Both the position numbers and the translations under genes were made by a program. Shown piece by piece: positions 9,545 to 18,827 of a DNA stretch of 64,000 nucleotides. The stretch comes from Vallitaleaceae bacterium 9-2 (GTDB lineage Bacteria > Bacillota > Clostridia > Lachnospirales > Vallitaleaceae). Under the pieces are notes generated by a model. It did not search any database, was not told the DNA's origin, and saw only the letters and a program-made list of their open reading frames with translations. Every line of letters begins with the position of its first letter. The first letter of the stretch is position 1. The DNA lies in assembly GCA_038396585.1 (NCBI GenBank), contig CP121691.1:930001-994000 (forward strand). The letters are read 5' to 3'.

Positions 9545-9814
9545 ATGGAATATATTTATAAAACACAAAACGTGTGTGCCCGTAACATAAAGGTGGACGT
9601 AGAGGATAATATTGTAACCAATATTCAGTTTTTGAATGGTGGATGCAGTGGTAATCTTAAGGCACTTCCGGCTATACTTGAAGGGTGGACGGTTGAAGAT
9701 ATTGAAAACAAGCTTTCAGGTATAACATGTGGTAACAGACCAACATCATGTGCAGATCAACTTGTAAAAGCGGTCAAAGAGGCTTATCAATTAGCAAGTG
9801 AAAAAAAGCATTAA
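9545..9814 (+). CDS. TSCPD domain-containing protein
   Basis: 89 residues, a stand-alone TSCPD domain as in the TIGR03905 family. The signature is the N-terminal aromatic/VCA segment, FLNGGCSGNLKALP, GITCGNRPTSCADQL and a C-terminal amphipathic helix. Cys residues at about 37, 61 and 68 match the conserved set. The domain is related to the C-terminal domain of class II ribonucleotide reductase NrdJ; the free-standing form has no proven function. RBS AAGGAGG lies 6 bp before the ATG. It is monocistronic, between two terminators. Confidence 0.8.
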   Translation: MEYIYKTQNVCARNIKVDVEDNIVTNIQFLNGGCSGNLKALPAILEGWTVEDIENKLSGITCGNRPTSCADQLVKAVKEAYQLASEKKH

Positions 9815-9953
9815 ATTAATATGTGGAGTGGATAAATATATGATGAACTTAAACTGAAAAGGGAATGAGTTTTGGAATGAATTATTTAAAGATTTGAAAT
9901 AAATATTTTTTATACTTATATTTTTTCAATGTATAAGTCAACGATAATGATTT

Positions 9954-9998
9954 AAGCTTGGATTCACCTGTAAAAAGTGAATCCAAGCTTTTTTTTAC
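9954..9998 (+). terminator. Rho-independent terminator
   Basis: A 14-bp stem (AAGCTTGGATTCAC with its complement), 9-nt loop and a run of 8 T. It terminates the TSCPD gene. The 140 bp between the gene and this hairpin contain nothing I can assign. Confidence 0.85.
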
Positions 9999-10044
9999 TG
10001 CAACAGCTAATGATATCAAAAAACACGCGTAATGATGAACAATC

Positions 10045-10074
10045 TTGTCAACAACCATCAGAGTATGGTATATT
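10045..10074 (+). promoter_or_regulatory. Putative sigma-A promoter of the sensor operon
   Basis: TTGTCA (10045-10050), 18 bp, TATATT (10069-10074), 36 bp upstream of the GTG start at 10110. A reasonable match, positioned after the preceding terminator. Confidence 0.45.
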
Positions 10075-10109
10075 TGAACAAACTGTACGAATGGATTAGG
10101 AGGCTTATT

Positions 10110-11399
10110 GTGAAAATATACATATATTTATGTGTCGTAGGTATTCTTTTAGCAGGGTGTACGAATATTGAGACCATACAAGAAGAGATAGAAGATGAAG
10201 CAATCGTGATAGAATTTTGGTATGGACTAAAAGGATATCCCAACCAATTGATGAAGAAAATGATTGAAGACTATAACCATAGTCAATCCACTTATGAGGT
10301 TATAGGGGTCGAACAAACCAGCCATGAAGAAACCTTTGCTGCTTTAAAGGCTGCTATTGCAAGACAAAAAGCTCCCACGGTTGTACTTTTGGAAAATCAA
10401 GAATTAAGTTTCCTGGTCTCAAAGGGGGTCATTGATTCTATTGATACGCAAAGCTTTGAATTAGATGATTTTATTTACTCCTATCTTAGCCAAAACACAA
10501 TTCAAGACAATGTCTATGGGATGCCCATGTTTGGAGGAACCCAGGTCTTATATTATCGAAAAGATTTTTTGGAAAATAATAATATCAAACCAGTCGATTT
10601 ATTAACGTGGGAGTCTCTGGCATCCGTCTCAGAAAAATTGTCGGAAAAGCAAGGTGATGAGACCATTGTCTATGGATGGGAATTTATGTATGGAGTGGAA
10701 AATCTTATTGATGCCTCTATCAGTAATGGTGGGGAGTTTTTAAATGCGGATGGAAAAAAAATAAAGATTAATTCGAAAGAGTGGGTTGATGCATGGAACT
10801 ATTTTCGTCGTCTGATTCATGAAGAAAAAGTTATGTATATTCATTATGGAGGGGAAGAGTGGAACCACTGGTATGCAACGATTGATGATGTCAAACAAGG
10901 CAGAGCAGCAGGTTATATAGGCTCCTGTGGTGACATGGGAGATCTTGATATGTCAATTATAGGTACATATCTGTTGCCAAATTGGAATGATAAGTTATAT
11001 GAACCTAAGGGGGTTGTAAACTTACAATCTTTTTGTTTGCCTATGAATGATGCCACAGTTCAAGAAGGGGCGATTGATTTTATTAAGTATATGACCAGTG
11101 TGGATTCAGGAGTGTTGTGGGCAACAAAAACAGGGTATCTACCCGTACGCAAATCTGTAATGGATCAAGATGCATTCTATGAAGCAGTCCTTGCTAATCC
11201 AGACTATTTTATACCCATTCGTCAAGTCAAGATGGGGGCAAAAACGTTTATCGACCCAACAGAAGGTCATATTAACGAACAACTTGAACTTGCTGCATAC
11301 AAAGTCCTCATCGAGAATGTGGATGCACAGATAGCACTTGATGAAGCGGCAAAAAATGCTCAGGCAAAAATGGATGAATTATTTAATCAATGGAGGTAA
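10110..11399 (+). CDS. Sugar-type solute-binding lipoprotein, probable sensor partner
   Basis: 429 residues from GTG 10110, chosen because AGGAGG lies 6-7 bp upstream and the protein then starts directly with a lipoprotein signal (lipobox LLAGC). The mature part is an ABC family-1 solute-binding protein: EFWYGLKGYP, the GMPMFGGTQVLYYRKDF ligand-binding segment, and TGYLPVRKSV near the C-terminus. No ABC permease or ATPase is nearby. Instead the gene is followed 2 bp later by a YesM-type kinase and then a YesN-type regulator. It therefore probably presents a ligand to the kinase, rather than delivering it to a transporter. Confidence 0.8.
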   Translation: MKIYIYLCVVGILLAGCTNIETIQEEIEDEAIVIEFWYGLKGYPNQLMKKMIEDYNHSQSTYEVIGVEQTSHEETFAALKAAIARQKAPTVVLLENQELSFLVSKGVIDSIDTQSFELDDFIYSYLSQNTIQDNVYGMPMFGGTQVLYYRKDFLENNNIKPVDLLTWESLASVSEKLSEKQGDETIVYGWEFMYGVENLIDASISNGGEFLNADGKKIKINSKEWVDAWNYFRRLIHEEKVMYIHYGGEEWNHWYATIDDVKQGRAAGYIGSCGDMGDLDMSIIGTYLLPNWNDKLYEPKGVVNLQSFCLPMNDATVQEGAIDFIKYMTSVDSGVLWATKTGYLPVRKSVMDQDAFYEAVLANPDYFIPIRQVKMGAKTFIDPTEGHINEQLELAAYKVLIENVDAQIALDEAAKNAQAKMDELFNQWR

Positions 11400-11401
11400 G
11401 T

Positions 11402-13228
11402 ATGTTATTTCGATTTACACATATACGCAATCGAATTGCGGTTACGGTTTCCATGATTGTCGTTGGAGCCTTGTTATTAACAACCTATGCAGTAAGTTAT
11501 ATCTACAATCGTGAACTAACGCGCCAAGTATTTATCATCACCAATCAGAAGATGGATCGAATTGCAGATAGTATTGATGAAGAACTCGACCAAATCCTAG
11601 AACTACAAAATCAAATTCAAAATGACAACAATATCCAAGAGTTGATGGAAAAGCATCGACGTCTAGAACAAGATGATGCTCAAGTGATTAAAGAATTATC
11701 GGATTTGTTAAGAGATTATTCGTACTCCAATACGAGTGTAAACTCAATCTTTGCGTTTGATCTGAATAAAAATATTTTGGATCCGTTGTATCGTATTGAG
11801 CCTTATCATGAAATTGTATCAGAGTTTGAGGAATTTAAGCGCTTTATTGAAGCAGATGCATATAGTGAGTTTTCAGTGCCGACAACTTTTCCTAATCGCC
11901 ACTACAATAATCAGGTATTAGAAGCTTCAACCATTACCTATTTTTCCAAATACATTAATCTGAATCACTTTGACCAGATTGGATATATTATGATTAACAC
12001 CAATATTGATAGTGTCTTTGGAAAGTTTATGGATCTAAGTGAAAAAGAACTGGATTTTGCTATTGTTGTGGATCAGTACGGGCGAAAAATCATAGAGTCT
12101 GGCGAGGTTCCGACTACTTTTCAAAAGCAGGATGTGCTCCACGATATGGCAAACCAAGAGACCCGTAATATTATAGGTGCAGGGATGCAGACTTATATTA
12201 TTAATCAATCGATAGAAGCACATCCAAGTTGGACGATTATTGGCGGCATTCACTATAATAATCTCCTTGAAGGTAATCGTATGATTATGAATATCGTCAT
12301 CCTTATCGGTGGAATCAGTGTATTAGCAGTTTCGCTATTGGCTTTTTATATCGCCAAGCGGATAACCAAGCCGATTATTGAAGTGTCGGAATCGATGGAA
12401 TCACTAGACTATGGAGTATGGCCCGAAGCTTTAGTGCCAAAGACTAATGATGAACTTCGAATTCTTGTCGAAGGGTATAACACTATGGTGCGTGACATTA
12501 AGTCGTCCATAGAAACCATTGAAAAAGAACAAACGGAAAAAGCGCATTTTGAGATTAATAATCTGAAGTTAAAGCTTGAGTTGCTTCAATCGCAGATTAA
12601 TCCGCATTTTGTTCATAATACGTTAAATAGTATTAAATATTTGGCAAAAGTTAAAGAAGCATCGGAATTAGTGGATTTAATTGAATCGTTTAATATGCTG
12701 TTACGTGCAAGTATGTCAATTGATTCTGATTTTATCACCGTAGATGATGAGATGGCGTGTGTGAAGAGTTTTATGAATATTTTTACTATTCGCTATGATC
12801 ATCCGATTGATATGATTTTTGATATTGACCCTCAATTGAATAAATGCCTGGTTCCTAAACTTATTCTCCAGCCAATCGTTGAAAATTCTGCATACCACGG
12901 AATCTTGGGCAAAGGCGTCAAAGGCAATCTAAAAATAAAAATATCACCTGTAGATTCGGATAAGATGAAAATAGAAGTTTGTGATAATGGACTAGGTATG
13001 TCCAAAGAAAAAGTAGAACAAATCTTAAGTGGACAGGTGATGCGCCAAGAAAAGAGCTTTGTGCGAAGTAAAAAAGGGTTTAATAACATCGGCTTAAAAA
13101 ATATCAAAGACCGTCTGCAACTTTATTATGGAAAAAGTTGTCAGTTAACCATTAAAAGTCATGTAGGTGAGGGCACCAGTGTTTCATTTATTATTCGACA
13201 GACAAAGGAGAAAACGAGTGGACAGTAA
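11402..13228 (+). CDS. YesM/LytS-type sensor histidine kinase
   Basis: 608 residues from ATG 11402 (GGAGG 5-6 bp upstream; the upstream in-frame ATG at 11390 lies inside the previous gene). Domains: TM1 about 10-30, an extracytoplasmic sensor of about 260 residues, TM2 about 294-316, HAMP, then the His_kinase box LLQSQINPHFVHNTLNSIK with phosphoacceptor His near residue 402. The HATPase domain carries the N-box LQPIVENSAYHG and G-box GLGMS. The kinase overlaps the regulator gene by 11 bp. With the lipoprotein upstream it forms a ligand-sensing three-component unit. Confidence 0.9.
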   Translation: MLFRFTHIRNRIAVTVSMIVVGALLLTTYAVSYIYNRELTRQVFIITNQKMDRIADSIDEELDQILELQNQIQNDNNIQELMEKHRRLEQDDAQVIKELSDLLRDYSYSNTSVNSIFAFDLNKNILDPLYRIEPYHEIVSEFEEFKRFIEADAYSEFSVPTTFPNRHYNNQVLEASTITYFSKYINLNHFDQIGYIMINTNIDSVFGKFMDLSEKELDFAIVVDQYGRKIIESGEVPTTFQKQDVLHDMANQETRNIIGAGMQTYIINQSIEAHPSWTIIGGIHYNNLLEGNRMIMNIVILIGGISVLAVSLLAFYIAKRITKPIIEVSESMESLDYGVWPEALVPKTNDELRILVEGYNTMVRDIKSSIETIEKEQTEKAHFEINNLKLKLELLQSQINPHFVHNTLNSIKYLAKVKEASELVDLIESFNMLLRASMSIDSDFITVDDEMACVKSFMNIFTIRYDHPIDMIFDIDPQLNKCLVPKLILQPIVENSAYHGILGKGVKGNLKIKISPVDSDKMKIEVCDNGLGMSKEKVEQILSGQVMRQEKSFVRSKKGFNNIGLKNIKDRLQLYYGKSCQLTIKSHVGEGTSVSFIIRQTKEKTSGQ

Positions 13229-14831
13229 GTATACAGTATTGATTGTAGATGATGAAAAACCGGCAAGAGAGTTGGTTAAAACGTTAGTGGATTGGCAGGA
13301 ATATGGTTTTATTGTTTGTGGAGAAGCCAAAAATGGTTTGGAAGGCTATCAATTGTATGAAAAGTTAAAACCTGATCTTATTATTACAGATATTGATATG
13401 CCGGTACTTGATGGACTGGAGTTTATTCGTAAGGTTAGGCAAACAGATGCAGCACAAAAGTTTATTATACTCAGTTGCTATGAAGAATTTGCTTTTGCCA
13501 GAGAAGCCATACGCCTTAATGTAGATGAATATATGATTAAAGACCTGTTAACCAAAGAAGAAATCATTAATCAACTGTGTCAGTTTTCTAGTGTATCAAA
13601 ACACCAAAGCGAGGAAGAGGCAATGGATGTAAGCCAAGAAGACTGGGAAATCAACAGTCGTAGGTTAAAGCATTTTATTGTCAATGGAGCTTTTGAAGAT
13701 GCGTATTTGTTTTTGCGTATGCAGGTAAGAGAAACATATGGAATTATGGTGGTGAGTATAGATGACTACAAACGTTATCAGTTATATGATCCTGAACTTG
13801 ACAAGGGAAAGATGAAAAGTGGCGTATTGGATACATTGTGCAGGGCAAAGCAGGAGAATAGTCAAATCCTTGAGTTTGCACATATTGGAAAAGGAATGTT
13901 CATCGTTATAACTCGATTGACCAATACAGTTAGTGAAGGTCAGCTATACTATGAGTTGACAAAAATGGCCAATGCTATTCGATATATTCATTCCAAGGAG
14001 CATAAAGAGACGTTAACAATTGCTATGGGACGTACATTTAGCCATGCACATGAACTAGAAGAAGCTTTTCACTTAGCGATGGATGCTATACGGTATCGGT
14101 TGTACCTTGGTAGGGCTAAAAATATATCGTATAACTCAAGCATCGTTAAAAGCATCAACACTTCAAAGCCGAATGTTGAAAAACTGATTGATGAGGTACA
14201 AACACAGATTAATAGTCGAAACCTAGAAGGGGCAATAGAGTCCATTATTGAGCTTTTTTCGGATAAAAACACAGGGTTTATACAGTATCATTATCTTATG
14301 GAGGTTAATGAGCAACTGGTTATGATGTTTATCGAGATGGCAAGAGAGTATGAAGTGGATCAAAAAGAGCTGATGGATGAAAATATTAGTCCGCTTCATG
14401 ACTTAGACAGTATGGATACCATTGCCCAGATGCGAGCTTGGTTTGTAGCGTTAACTCAGCAATTAATTGGGCTGCTGCAAGAAAAAGAACAATATTCAAG
14501 ACATGTGCTGATTGCCAAGCAATATATTGAAGAACACATGTGTGAAGCGGTGTCCTTAAGTGATATCTCGGACTATTTACACTTGCATAAAGTTTATCTT
14601 GCACGTATTTTTAAAAAGGAAATGGGGGTAACCATCACCCAATATATTCATGTAGTACGAGTGAACGAAGCCAAGAAGCTAATACGTACTACAAATTTGA
14701 AGCTATATGAGATTGCAGAACAGATTGGCTATGCAAATACCCATTATTTTTTTGTTGTGTTCAAAAAAATCTGTGGCATAACCGCCAGTAACTATAGAGA
14801 AAAGTATAAAATAGTTAATATTGAACAATGA
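13218..14831 (+). CDS. YesN-type response regulator with AraC DNA-binding domain
   Basis: 537 residues from GTG 13218 (AAAGGAG 7 bp upstream, inside the end of the kinase gene). The N-terminal receiver has the acidic pair Asp11/Asp12 and phosphoacceptor Asp58 in ITDIDMP. The usual Lys-Pro after strand 5 is Lys-Asp here (YMIKDLL). A long linker of about 300 residues leads to a C-terminal AraC/HTH_18 pair of helix-turn-helices (VSLSDISDYLHLHKVYLARI and LYEIAEQIGYANTHYFFVVF). It likely activates the TRAP operon starting 78 bp downstream, whose promoter has a tandem repeat overlapping the end of this gene. Confidence 0.9.
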   Translation: MDSKYTVLIVDDEKPARELVKTLVDWQEYGFIVCGEAKNGLEGYQLYEKLKPDLIITDIDMPVLDGLEFIRKVRQTDAAQKFIILSCYEEFAFAREAIRLNVDEYMIKDLLTKEEIINQLCQFSSVSKHQSEEEAMDVSQEDWEINSRRLKHFIVNGAFEDAYLFLRMQVRETYGIMVVSIDDYKRYQLYDPELDKGKMKSGVLDTLCRAKQENSQILEFAHIGKGMFIVITRLTNTVSEGQLYYELTKMANAIRYIHSKEHKETLTIAMGRTFSHAHELEEAFHLAMDAIRYRLYLGRAKNISYNSSIVKSINTSKPNVEKLIDEVQTQINSRNLEGAIESIIELFSDKNTGFIQYHYLMEVNEQLVMMFIEMAREYEVDQKELMDENISPLHDLDSMDTIAQMRAWFVALTQQLIGLLQEKEQYSRHVLIAKQYIEEHMCEAVSLSDISDYLHLHKVYLARIFKKEMGVTITQYIHVVRVNEAKKLIRTTNLKLYEIAEQIGYANTHYFFVVFKKICGITASNYREKYKIVNIEQ

Positions 14832-14875
14832 AAGTTAACATTGAACAGTCTATTATGTGAAATATGCGCTATGAT
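14814..14875 (+). promoter_or_regulatory. Tandem 20-bp-period repeat and promoter of the TRAP operon
   Basis: Two direct repeats, GTTAATATTGAACA (14814-14827) and GTTAACATTGAACA (14834-14847), start exactly 20 bp apart. A TATGAT -10 follows at 14870 with no good -35, as expected for an activator-dependent promoter. The same arrangement recurs at 18715 before the phosphate transporter genes. The repeats overlap the last codons of the response regulator gene. Confidence 0.6.
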
Positions 14876-14909
14876 TAATGTATCAAAATGAATTGGGAGG
14901 AAAGTGATC

Positions 14910-16022
14910 ATGAAAAAGCTTTTAGCAATTGTATTGGGGTTAGTATTAATAATGAGTTTATTCTCAGGATGTGCAAAAGAAGAAGCAGCTACGGATGCAG
15001 GCACACAACAAGAGGCTGCCGGATCCAATGAAACTGCAGATGAATCAACAACAGAAGAAACAGCAGCGCCAGAGCAAGAACAAGAGACACCAGACGATTA
15101 TAAACTTGTGTTAAAACTCAGTCATGTGTTTAGTCCAGATGAGCAATTAACTAAATCCATGGATGCAGCAGCGGCAAGCATCTTAGAAAAAACGGATGGA
15201 GCGATAGAGATTCAGACGTTCCCACAAGGTCAGATTGCAACATATAAGGACGGGGTTGAGCAAGTTGTTCGTGGAGCTAACTTCATCTCTGTAGAAGACC
15301 CATCTTATATCGGAGACTATGTTCCGGAATTTACAGCACTTGTAGGACCTATGCTTTATAACAACTATGATGAGTATGTAGAATTGGTTCAAACAGAGAT
15401 GGTTGAAGGCTGGAAGAAAAAAGCAGAGGAACAAGGAATCAAAATTTTAGCACTTGATTTTGTCTTTGGATTTAGAAATGTTATCACAGATAAAGTTGTC
15501 AAAACACCTGAAGACCTTCAAGGTGTCAAGCTTCGTACACCAGGTAGCCAATTGTTCATTGAAACCTTAAATGCGATGGGCGCAACAGCGACGCCACTTC
15601 CATGGGGAGAGACATTTAGTGCATTGGAGCAAGGTGTTGTTGAAGGATTAGAAGGGTCTGAATTTACGAATATCGGAACAAAAGTTTATGAAACAGGGAT
15701 GAAGAATGTTGCTTTGACAAATCACTTCCTTGGAACATGCGGTGTGTATATCTCCATTGATGTGTGGAATGAGATACCTGAGAAGTATCAAACAATTATT
15801 CAAGAAGAGTTTACAGCAGAAGCACATAACATGGTTGAACTTTTAAAATCTCAACATGCGGATGTAGTTACAGAACTTGAAGGATATGGTGTAGAGTTTA
15901 ACGAAGTTGATAAAGATGCGTTCATGGCAGCAACCAAACCTCTTTATGAGACACTTCCAGGATTAAGTATGGATATCTATGATGAAATTCAAGCAGAGCT
16001 TGAGATCATTCGAAACAACTAA
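14910..16022 (+). CDS. dctP: TRAP transporter substrate-binding protein (DctP family)
   Basis: 370 residues from ATG 14910 (GGGAGGA 7 bp upstream). It starts with a lipoprotein signal with lipobox LFSGC, then a low-complexity E/A/T linker of about 45 residues. The mature domain has DctP features: LKLSHVFSPDEQLTKS, the LQGVKLRTPGS segment with the conserved carboxylate-binding Arg, and ATATPLPWGETFSALEQGVV. It captures an organic acid or other carboxylated solute outside the membrane for the DctQM permeases encoded next. The substrate is unknown. The gene is probably controlled by the upstream kinase and regulator. Confidence 0.92.
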   Translation: MKKLLAIVLGLVLIMSLFSGCAKEEAATDAGTQQEAAGSNETADESTTEETAAPEQEQETPDDYKLVLKLSHVFSPDEQLTKSMDAAAASILEKTDGAIEIQTFPQGQIATYKDGVEQVVRGANFISVEDPSYIGDYVPEFTALVGPMLYNNYDEYVELVQTEMVEGWKKKAEEQGIKILALDFVFGFRNVITDKVVKTPEDLQGVKLRTPGSQLFIETLNAMGATATPLPWGETFSALEQGVVEGLEGSEFTNIGTKVYETGMKNVALTNHFLGTCGVYISIDVWNEIPEKYQTIIQEEFTAEAHNMVELLKSQHADVVTELEGYGVEFNEVDKDAFMAATKPLYETLPGLSMDIYDEIQAELEIIRNN

Positions 16023-16053
16023 AGTGACTCCAAAGATTGTTTAGATTTTGAAT

Positions 16054-16084
16054 AGATTCTGCAGGTTATTTGCAGAATCTATTC
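16054..16084 (+). terminator. Intra-operon hairpin after dctP
   Basis: Perfect 10-bp stem AGATTCTGCA / TGCAGAATCT, 7-nt loop, then ATTCTTTT. It lies between the binding-protein gene and the small permease. It would allow more binding protein than permease, by partial termination or 3' end protection. Confidence 0.6.
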
Positions 16085-16116
16085 TTTTACCAAAGGTTAC
16101 GAAAGAGGTGCGACAG

Positions 16117-16608
16117 ATGAAGTGGTTAAAATTTATTTTTAAAAATATTGAAGAATTGATTAGTGGAGTCTTTATTGTTGCTACGGTCATTATTGTCATC
16201 ATTAACGTTATCCTTCGCTATTTTTTTAACATGGGCTTATATTGGTCTGAAGAAGTGGCGACCATATGTTTTGTATGGGCAGTTTTTGTAGGAGCGAGTG
16301 CGACCTATAAACATAAAATGAATATCGGCATTGATTTTTTGGTGAAGCGAAGTCCATTGGTTATTCAAAAGATTATGCGGATTTTTGTTGATGTCTTGTT
16401 AATTGTCATTGTCGGATATTTAGTATATTTAAGCGTTATATTTACAAATATTGCATCCATCAAGCCAACAGCTGTATTAGGCATATCTTCTGCATATGTG
16501 AATGCATCCCTTGTGGTAGGCTTTGGTTTGATGTTTATACATGCCATTCGTTTTTTTATTGAAGACATAAAATTTGTAATGACTGAAAAGAAAGAGGAGG
16601 TTGAATAA
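16117..16608 (+). CDS. dctQ: TRAP transporter small permease (DctQ family)
   Basis: 163 residues from ATG 16117 (GAAAGAGGTG 6 bp upstream). Four membrane segments are visible. The conserved DctQ stretch NVILRYFFNMGLYWSEEVAT and WAVFVGASATYKHKMNIGID are both present. It forms the membrane complex with DctM, whose ATG overlaps this stop codon by one base, so the two are translationally coupled. Confidence 0.92.
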   Translation: MKWLKFIFKNIEELISGVFIVATVIIVIINVILRYFFNMGLYWSEEVATICFVWAVFVGASATYKHKMNIGIDFLVKRSPLVIQKIMRIFVDVLLIVIVGYLVYLSVIFTNIASIKPTAVLGISSAYVNASLVVGFGLMFIHAIRFFIEDIKFVMTEKKEEVE

Positions 16609-17888
16609 TGGCATATCTTCCAATAGTTTTAGTGTTTTTGCTTTATTTTTCAAGTATACCTATTGCCTTTGCATTATTTGCAGCAGCGCTTGTATATTTT
16701 ACGTTTATTAATGTTGGGATGCCACCGGATTTGATTCTACAAAAATTCATCTCTTCAACGCAATCTTTTCCGTTACTTGCGGTTCCTTTTTTTATCATGG
16801 CAGGTTCGGTCATGAACTATTCGGGCATCAGCAATAAGCTGATGAACTTTGCAGAAGTCTTAACAGGGCATATGTCCGGTGGTTTAGCACAAGTCAATGT
16901 TGTTCTAAGTACAATGATGGGAGGCGTATCGGGCTCAGCCAATGCAGACGCTGCGATGCAGTCAAAAATCTTAGTTCCTGAAATGGAAAAGCGAGGTTAT
17001 TCACGTGCGTTTTCAGCAGCGATTACGGCAGCTTCTTCTGCAATCTCACCGGTTATTCCACCAGGGATTAACCTGATTATTTATGCTCTTATAGCCAAAG
17101 TATCTGTTGGGAAGATGTTTATCGGCGGCTATGTTCCTGGTTTATTGATGTGTTTGACACTCATGATTACTGTGGCGATTATCTCAAAAAAACGAGGATA
17201 TACACCAACGAGAGAACGCCGGGCAACACCGATAGAGATTTTTAAACAGCTGATTGAATCAATCTGGGCTCTTTTGCTACCCTTTGGAGTCATTATGGGA
17301 TTACGCTTTGGTGTGTTTACACCAACAGAAGCCGGAGCCATTATGGTGCTTGTCTCTGTGTTGATTGGATTCTTCGTCTATAAAGAACTAAAAATCATGC
17401 ATTTTAAAGAAATCATCAAAGATACGATTTATGGAACCGGAACAGTCGTATTGATTATTGTAGCGGCTTCAGTGTTTGGATATTATATGAGCTGGGAACG
17501 TATTCCACAGACATTATCTACGGCTTTAGTTGGACTGACAGAAAATAAATGGGTGATGCTTTTAATTCTTAACTTATTGCTTTTGGTTTTGGGTATGTTC
17601 ATTGAAGGTGGTGCAGCGCTTATTATTGTTACGCCATTAGTAGTTCCTGTTGTTGTAAATTTAGGCGTGGATCCGATTCACTTTGGTATGATTGCTATTG
17701 TTAATATTATGATTGGTGGAGTAACGCCGCCCTTTGGGTCGATGATGTTTACTACCTGTTCAATAACTAAGACGGAAGTCCATGATTTTATACGGGAGAG
17801 CCTCCCTATGATTGCGGCATTATTAATTGCACTGCTTATTATAACGTTCTTCCCGGCAATCGTTATGTTTTTACCAAATCTGATGTAA
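16608..17888 (+). CDS. dctM: TRAP transporter large permease (DctM family)
   Basis: 426 residues with about 12 membrane segments, the expected length for DctM. Family hallmarks include FPLLAVPFFIMAGSVMNYSG, MMGGVSGSANADAAMQSKI, SSAISPVIPPGINLIIYA and a C-terminal NIMIGGVTPPFGSMMF. It is the sodium-coupled transport subunit. It overlaps dctQ by one base (ATG inside TAATG). The GDPD gene follows by 38 bp, so substrate uptake and phosphodiester cleavage may be linked. Confidence 0.93.
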   Translation: MAYLPIVLVFLLYFSSIPIAFALFAAALVYFTFINVGMPPDLILQKFISSTQSFPLLAVPFFIMAGSVMNYSGISNKLMNFAEVLTGHMSGGLAQVNVVLSTMMGGVSGSANADAAMQSKILVPEMEKRGYSRAFSAAITAASSAISPVIPPGINLIIYALIAKVSVGKMFIGGYVPGLLMCLTLMITVAIISKKRGYTPTRERRATPIEIFKQLIESIWALLLPFGVIMGLRFGVFTPTEAGAIMVLVSVLIGFFVYKELKIMHFKEIIKDTIYGTGTVVLIIVAASVFGYYMSWERIPQTLSTALVGLTENKWVMLLILNLLLLVLGMFIEGGAALIIVTPLVVPVVVNLGVDPIHFGMIAIVNIMIGGVTPPFGSMMFTTCSITKTEVHDFIRESLPMIAALLIALLIITFFPAIVMFLPNLM

Positions 17889-17926
17889 TACATATATATA
17901 ATATACATATGGAAAGGATATAGAAT

Positions 17927-18598
17927 ATGATTCTAATAGCACATAGAGGAGCATCAGGATATTGCCTCGAAAATACCATGGCATCTTTTGAAAAGGCACT
18001 TGAAATGGGGGCGACGATGATTGAACTGGATGTTCAGTTAACTGCCGATGAAAAAATAGTGGTTTATCACGATTTTGAACTAGGAAGGATTGTAAAAGGA
18101 GAAGGGTTTATCAAAGATCAGCTAAGTGAGGACCTAGTAAAACTGGACATTCCACTACTAGAAGATGTCCTTGACCTTGTGCCTTCTGATGTAGTGATTA
18201 ATGTTGAGATAAAACGCTTGGGTATCGATCGAAGAGATGTAGCTCAAAAAGTATATACAATGGTTGAAGAAAAAGGACGGCTAGAATCCATAACTTTTTC
18301 AGCATTTGACCATCAGATACTTTTGGATTTGCAGTCGTTGGGGGCCAAGCGGCTTGGACTGCTTTTGGACTCTGGAATGGTTAGACCATGGGACTATATG
18401 CAATCTATAGGACTTCACTGTATAAGTATCAATCAATCCAAAGCATTTATTCATCCTCAGTTTGTTGAACAGGCTCATGCCCATGGATATCAAGTGTTTA
18501 GTTATACAGTGAATGAACCACAGGTAGCTAAAGCGTTTGAGACTTTTGGCGTGGATGGTATTTTTACGAATTATCTGGATATTCTTAATAAAGAGTGA
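17927..18598 (+). CDS. Glycerophosphodiester phosphodiesterase
   Basis: 223 residues without signal peptide, so cytoplasmic. GDPD family residues are all present: IAHRGASG (catalytic His and Arg), ENTMASFEKAL, the metal pair in IELDVQLT and the second catalytic His in VVYHDF. A C-terminal GVDGIFTNY completes the TIM barrel. It hydrolyses glycerophosphodiesters to sn-glycerol-3-phosphate and an alcohol. Placed after a TRAP transporter and just before the Pit phosphate unit, it suggests a phosphate-scavenging theme. GDPD genes are classic Pho-regulon members in Firmicutes. Confidence 0.92.
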   Translation: MILIAHRGASGYCLENTMASFEKALEMGATMIELDVQLTADEKIVVYHDFELGRIVKGEGFIKDQLSEDLVKLDIPLLEDVLDLVPSDVVINVEIKRLGIDRRDVAQKVYTMVEEKGRLESITFSAFDHQILLDLQSLGAKRLGLLLDSGMVRPWDYMQSIGLHCISINQSKAFIHPQFVEQAHAHGYQVFSYTVNEPQVAKAFETFGVDGIFTNYLDILNKE

Positions 18599-18714
18599 TG
18601 ATGTAAACAATCGAGAAATATATCAAAAGGCTGTCTTATCTAAGGCGGTCTTTTCCTATACTACAGGAAAATCCATACATCCTTTCTCAAGAGTTATCTG
18701 TATCTATTGAATAA

Positions 18715-18777
18715 GTTAATATAACACAGTGAAAGTTAACATGACACATTTTTTTTAGAAGGACTTGAGCGTATGAT
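18715..18777 (+). promoter_or_regulatory. Tandem 20-bp-period repeat and promoter of the phosphate transporter unit
   Basis: GTTAATATAACACA (18715-18728) and GTTAACATGACACA (18735-18748) start 20 bp apart. TATGAT follows at 18772, 37 bp from the start of the second repeat (36 bp in the TRAP copy). There is no recognisable -35 at the right spacing. The shared layout with 14814-14875 indicates a common activator. The remaining bases of the 229-bp gap after the GDPD gene show nothing else. Confidence 0.6.
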
Positions 18778-18827
18778 TATGCTAAGGCGTTATATATGCG
18801 AAGGTTTATGGAAAGAAGGAGATTGTA

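Noticed and set aside
18599-18714. Terminator after the GDPD gene
   Set aside because: The T-rich stretch near 18650 is preceded by direct rather than inverted repeats (GGCTGTC, GGCGGTC), so no stable hairpin forms.
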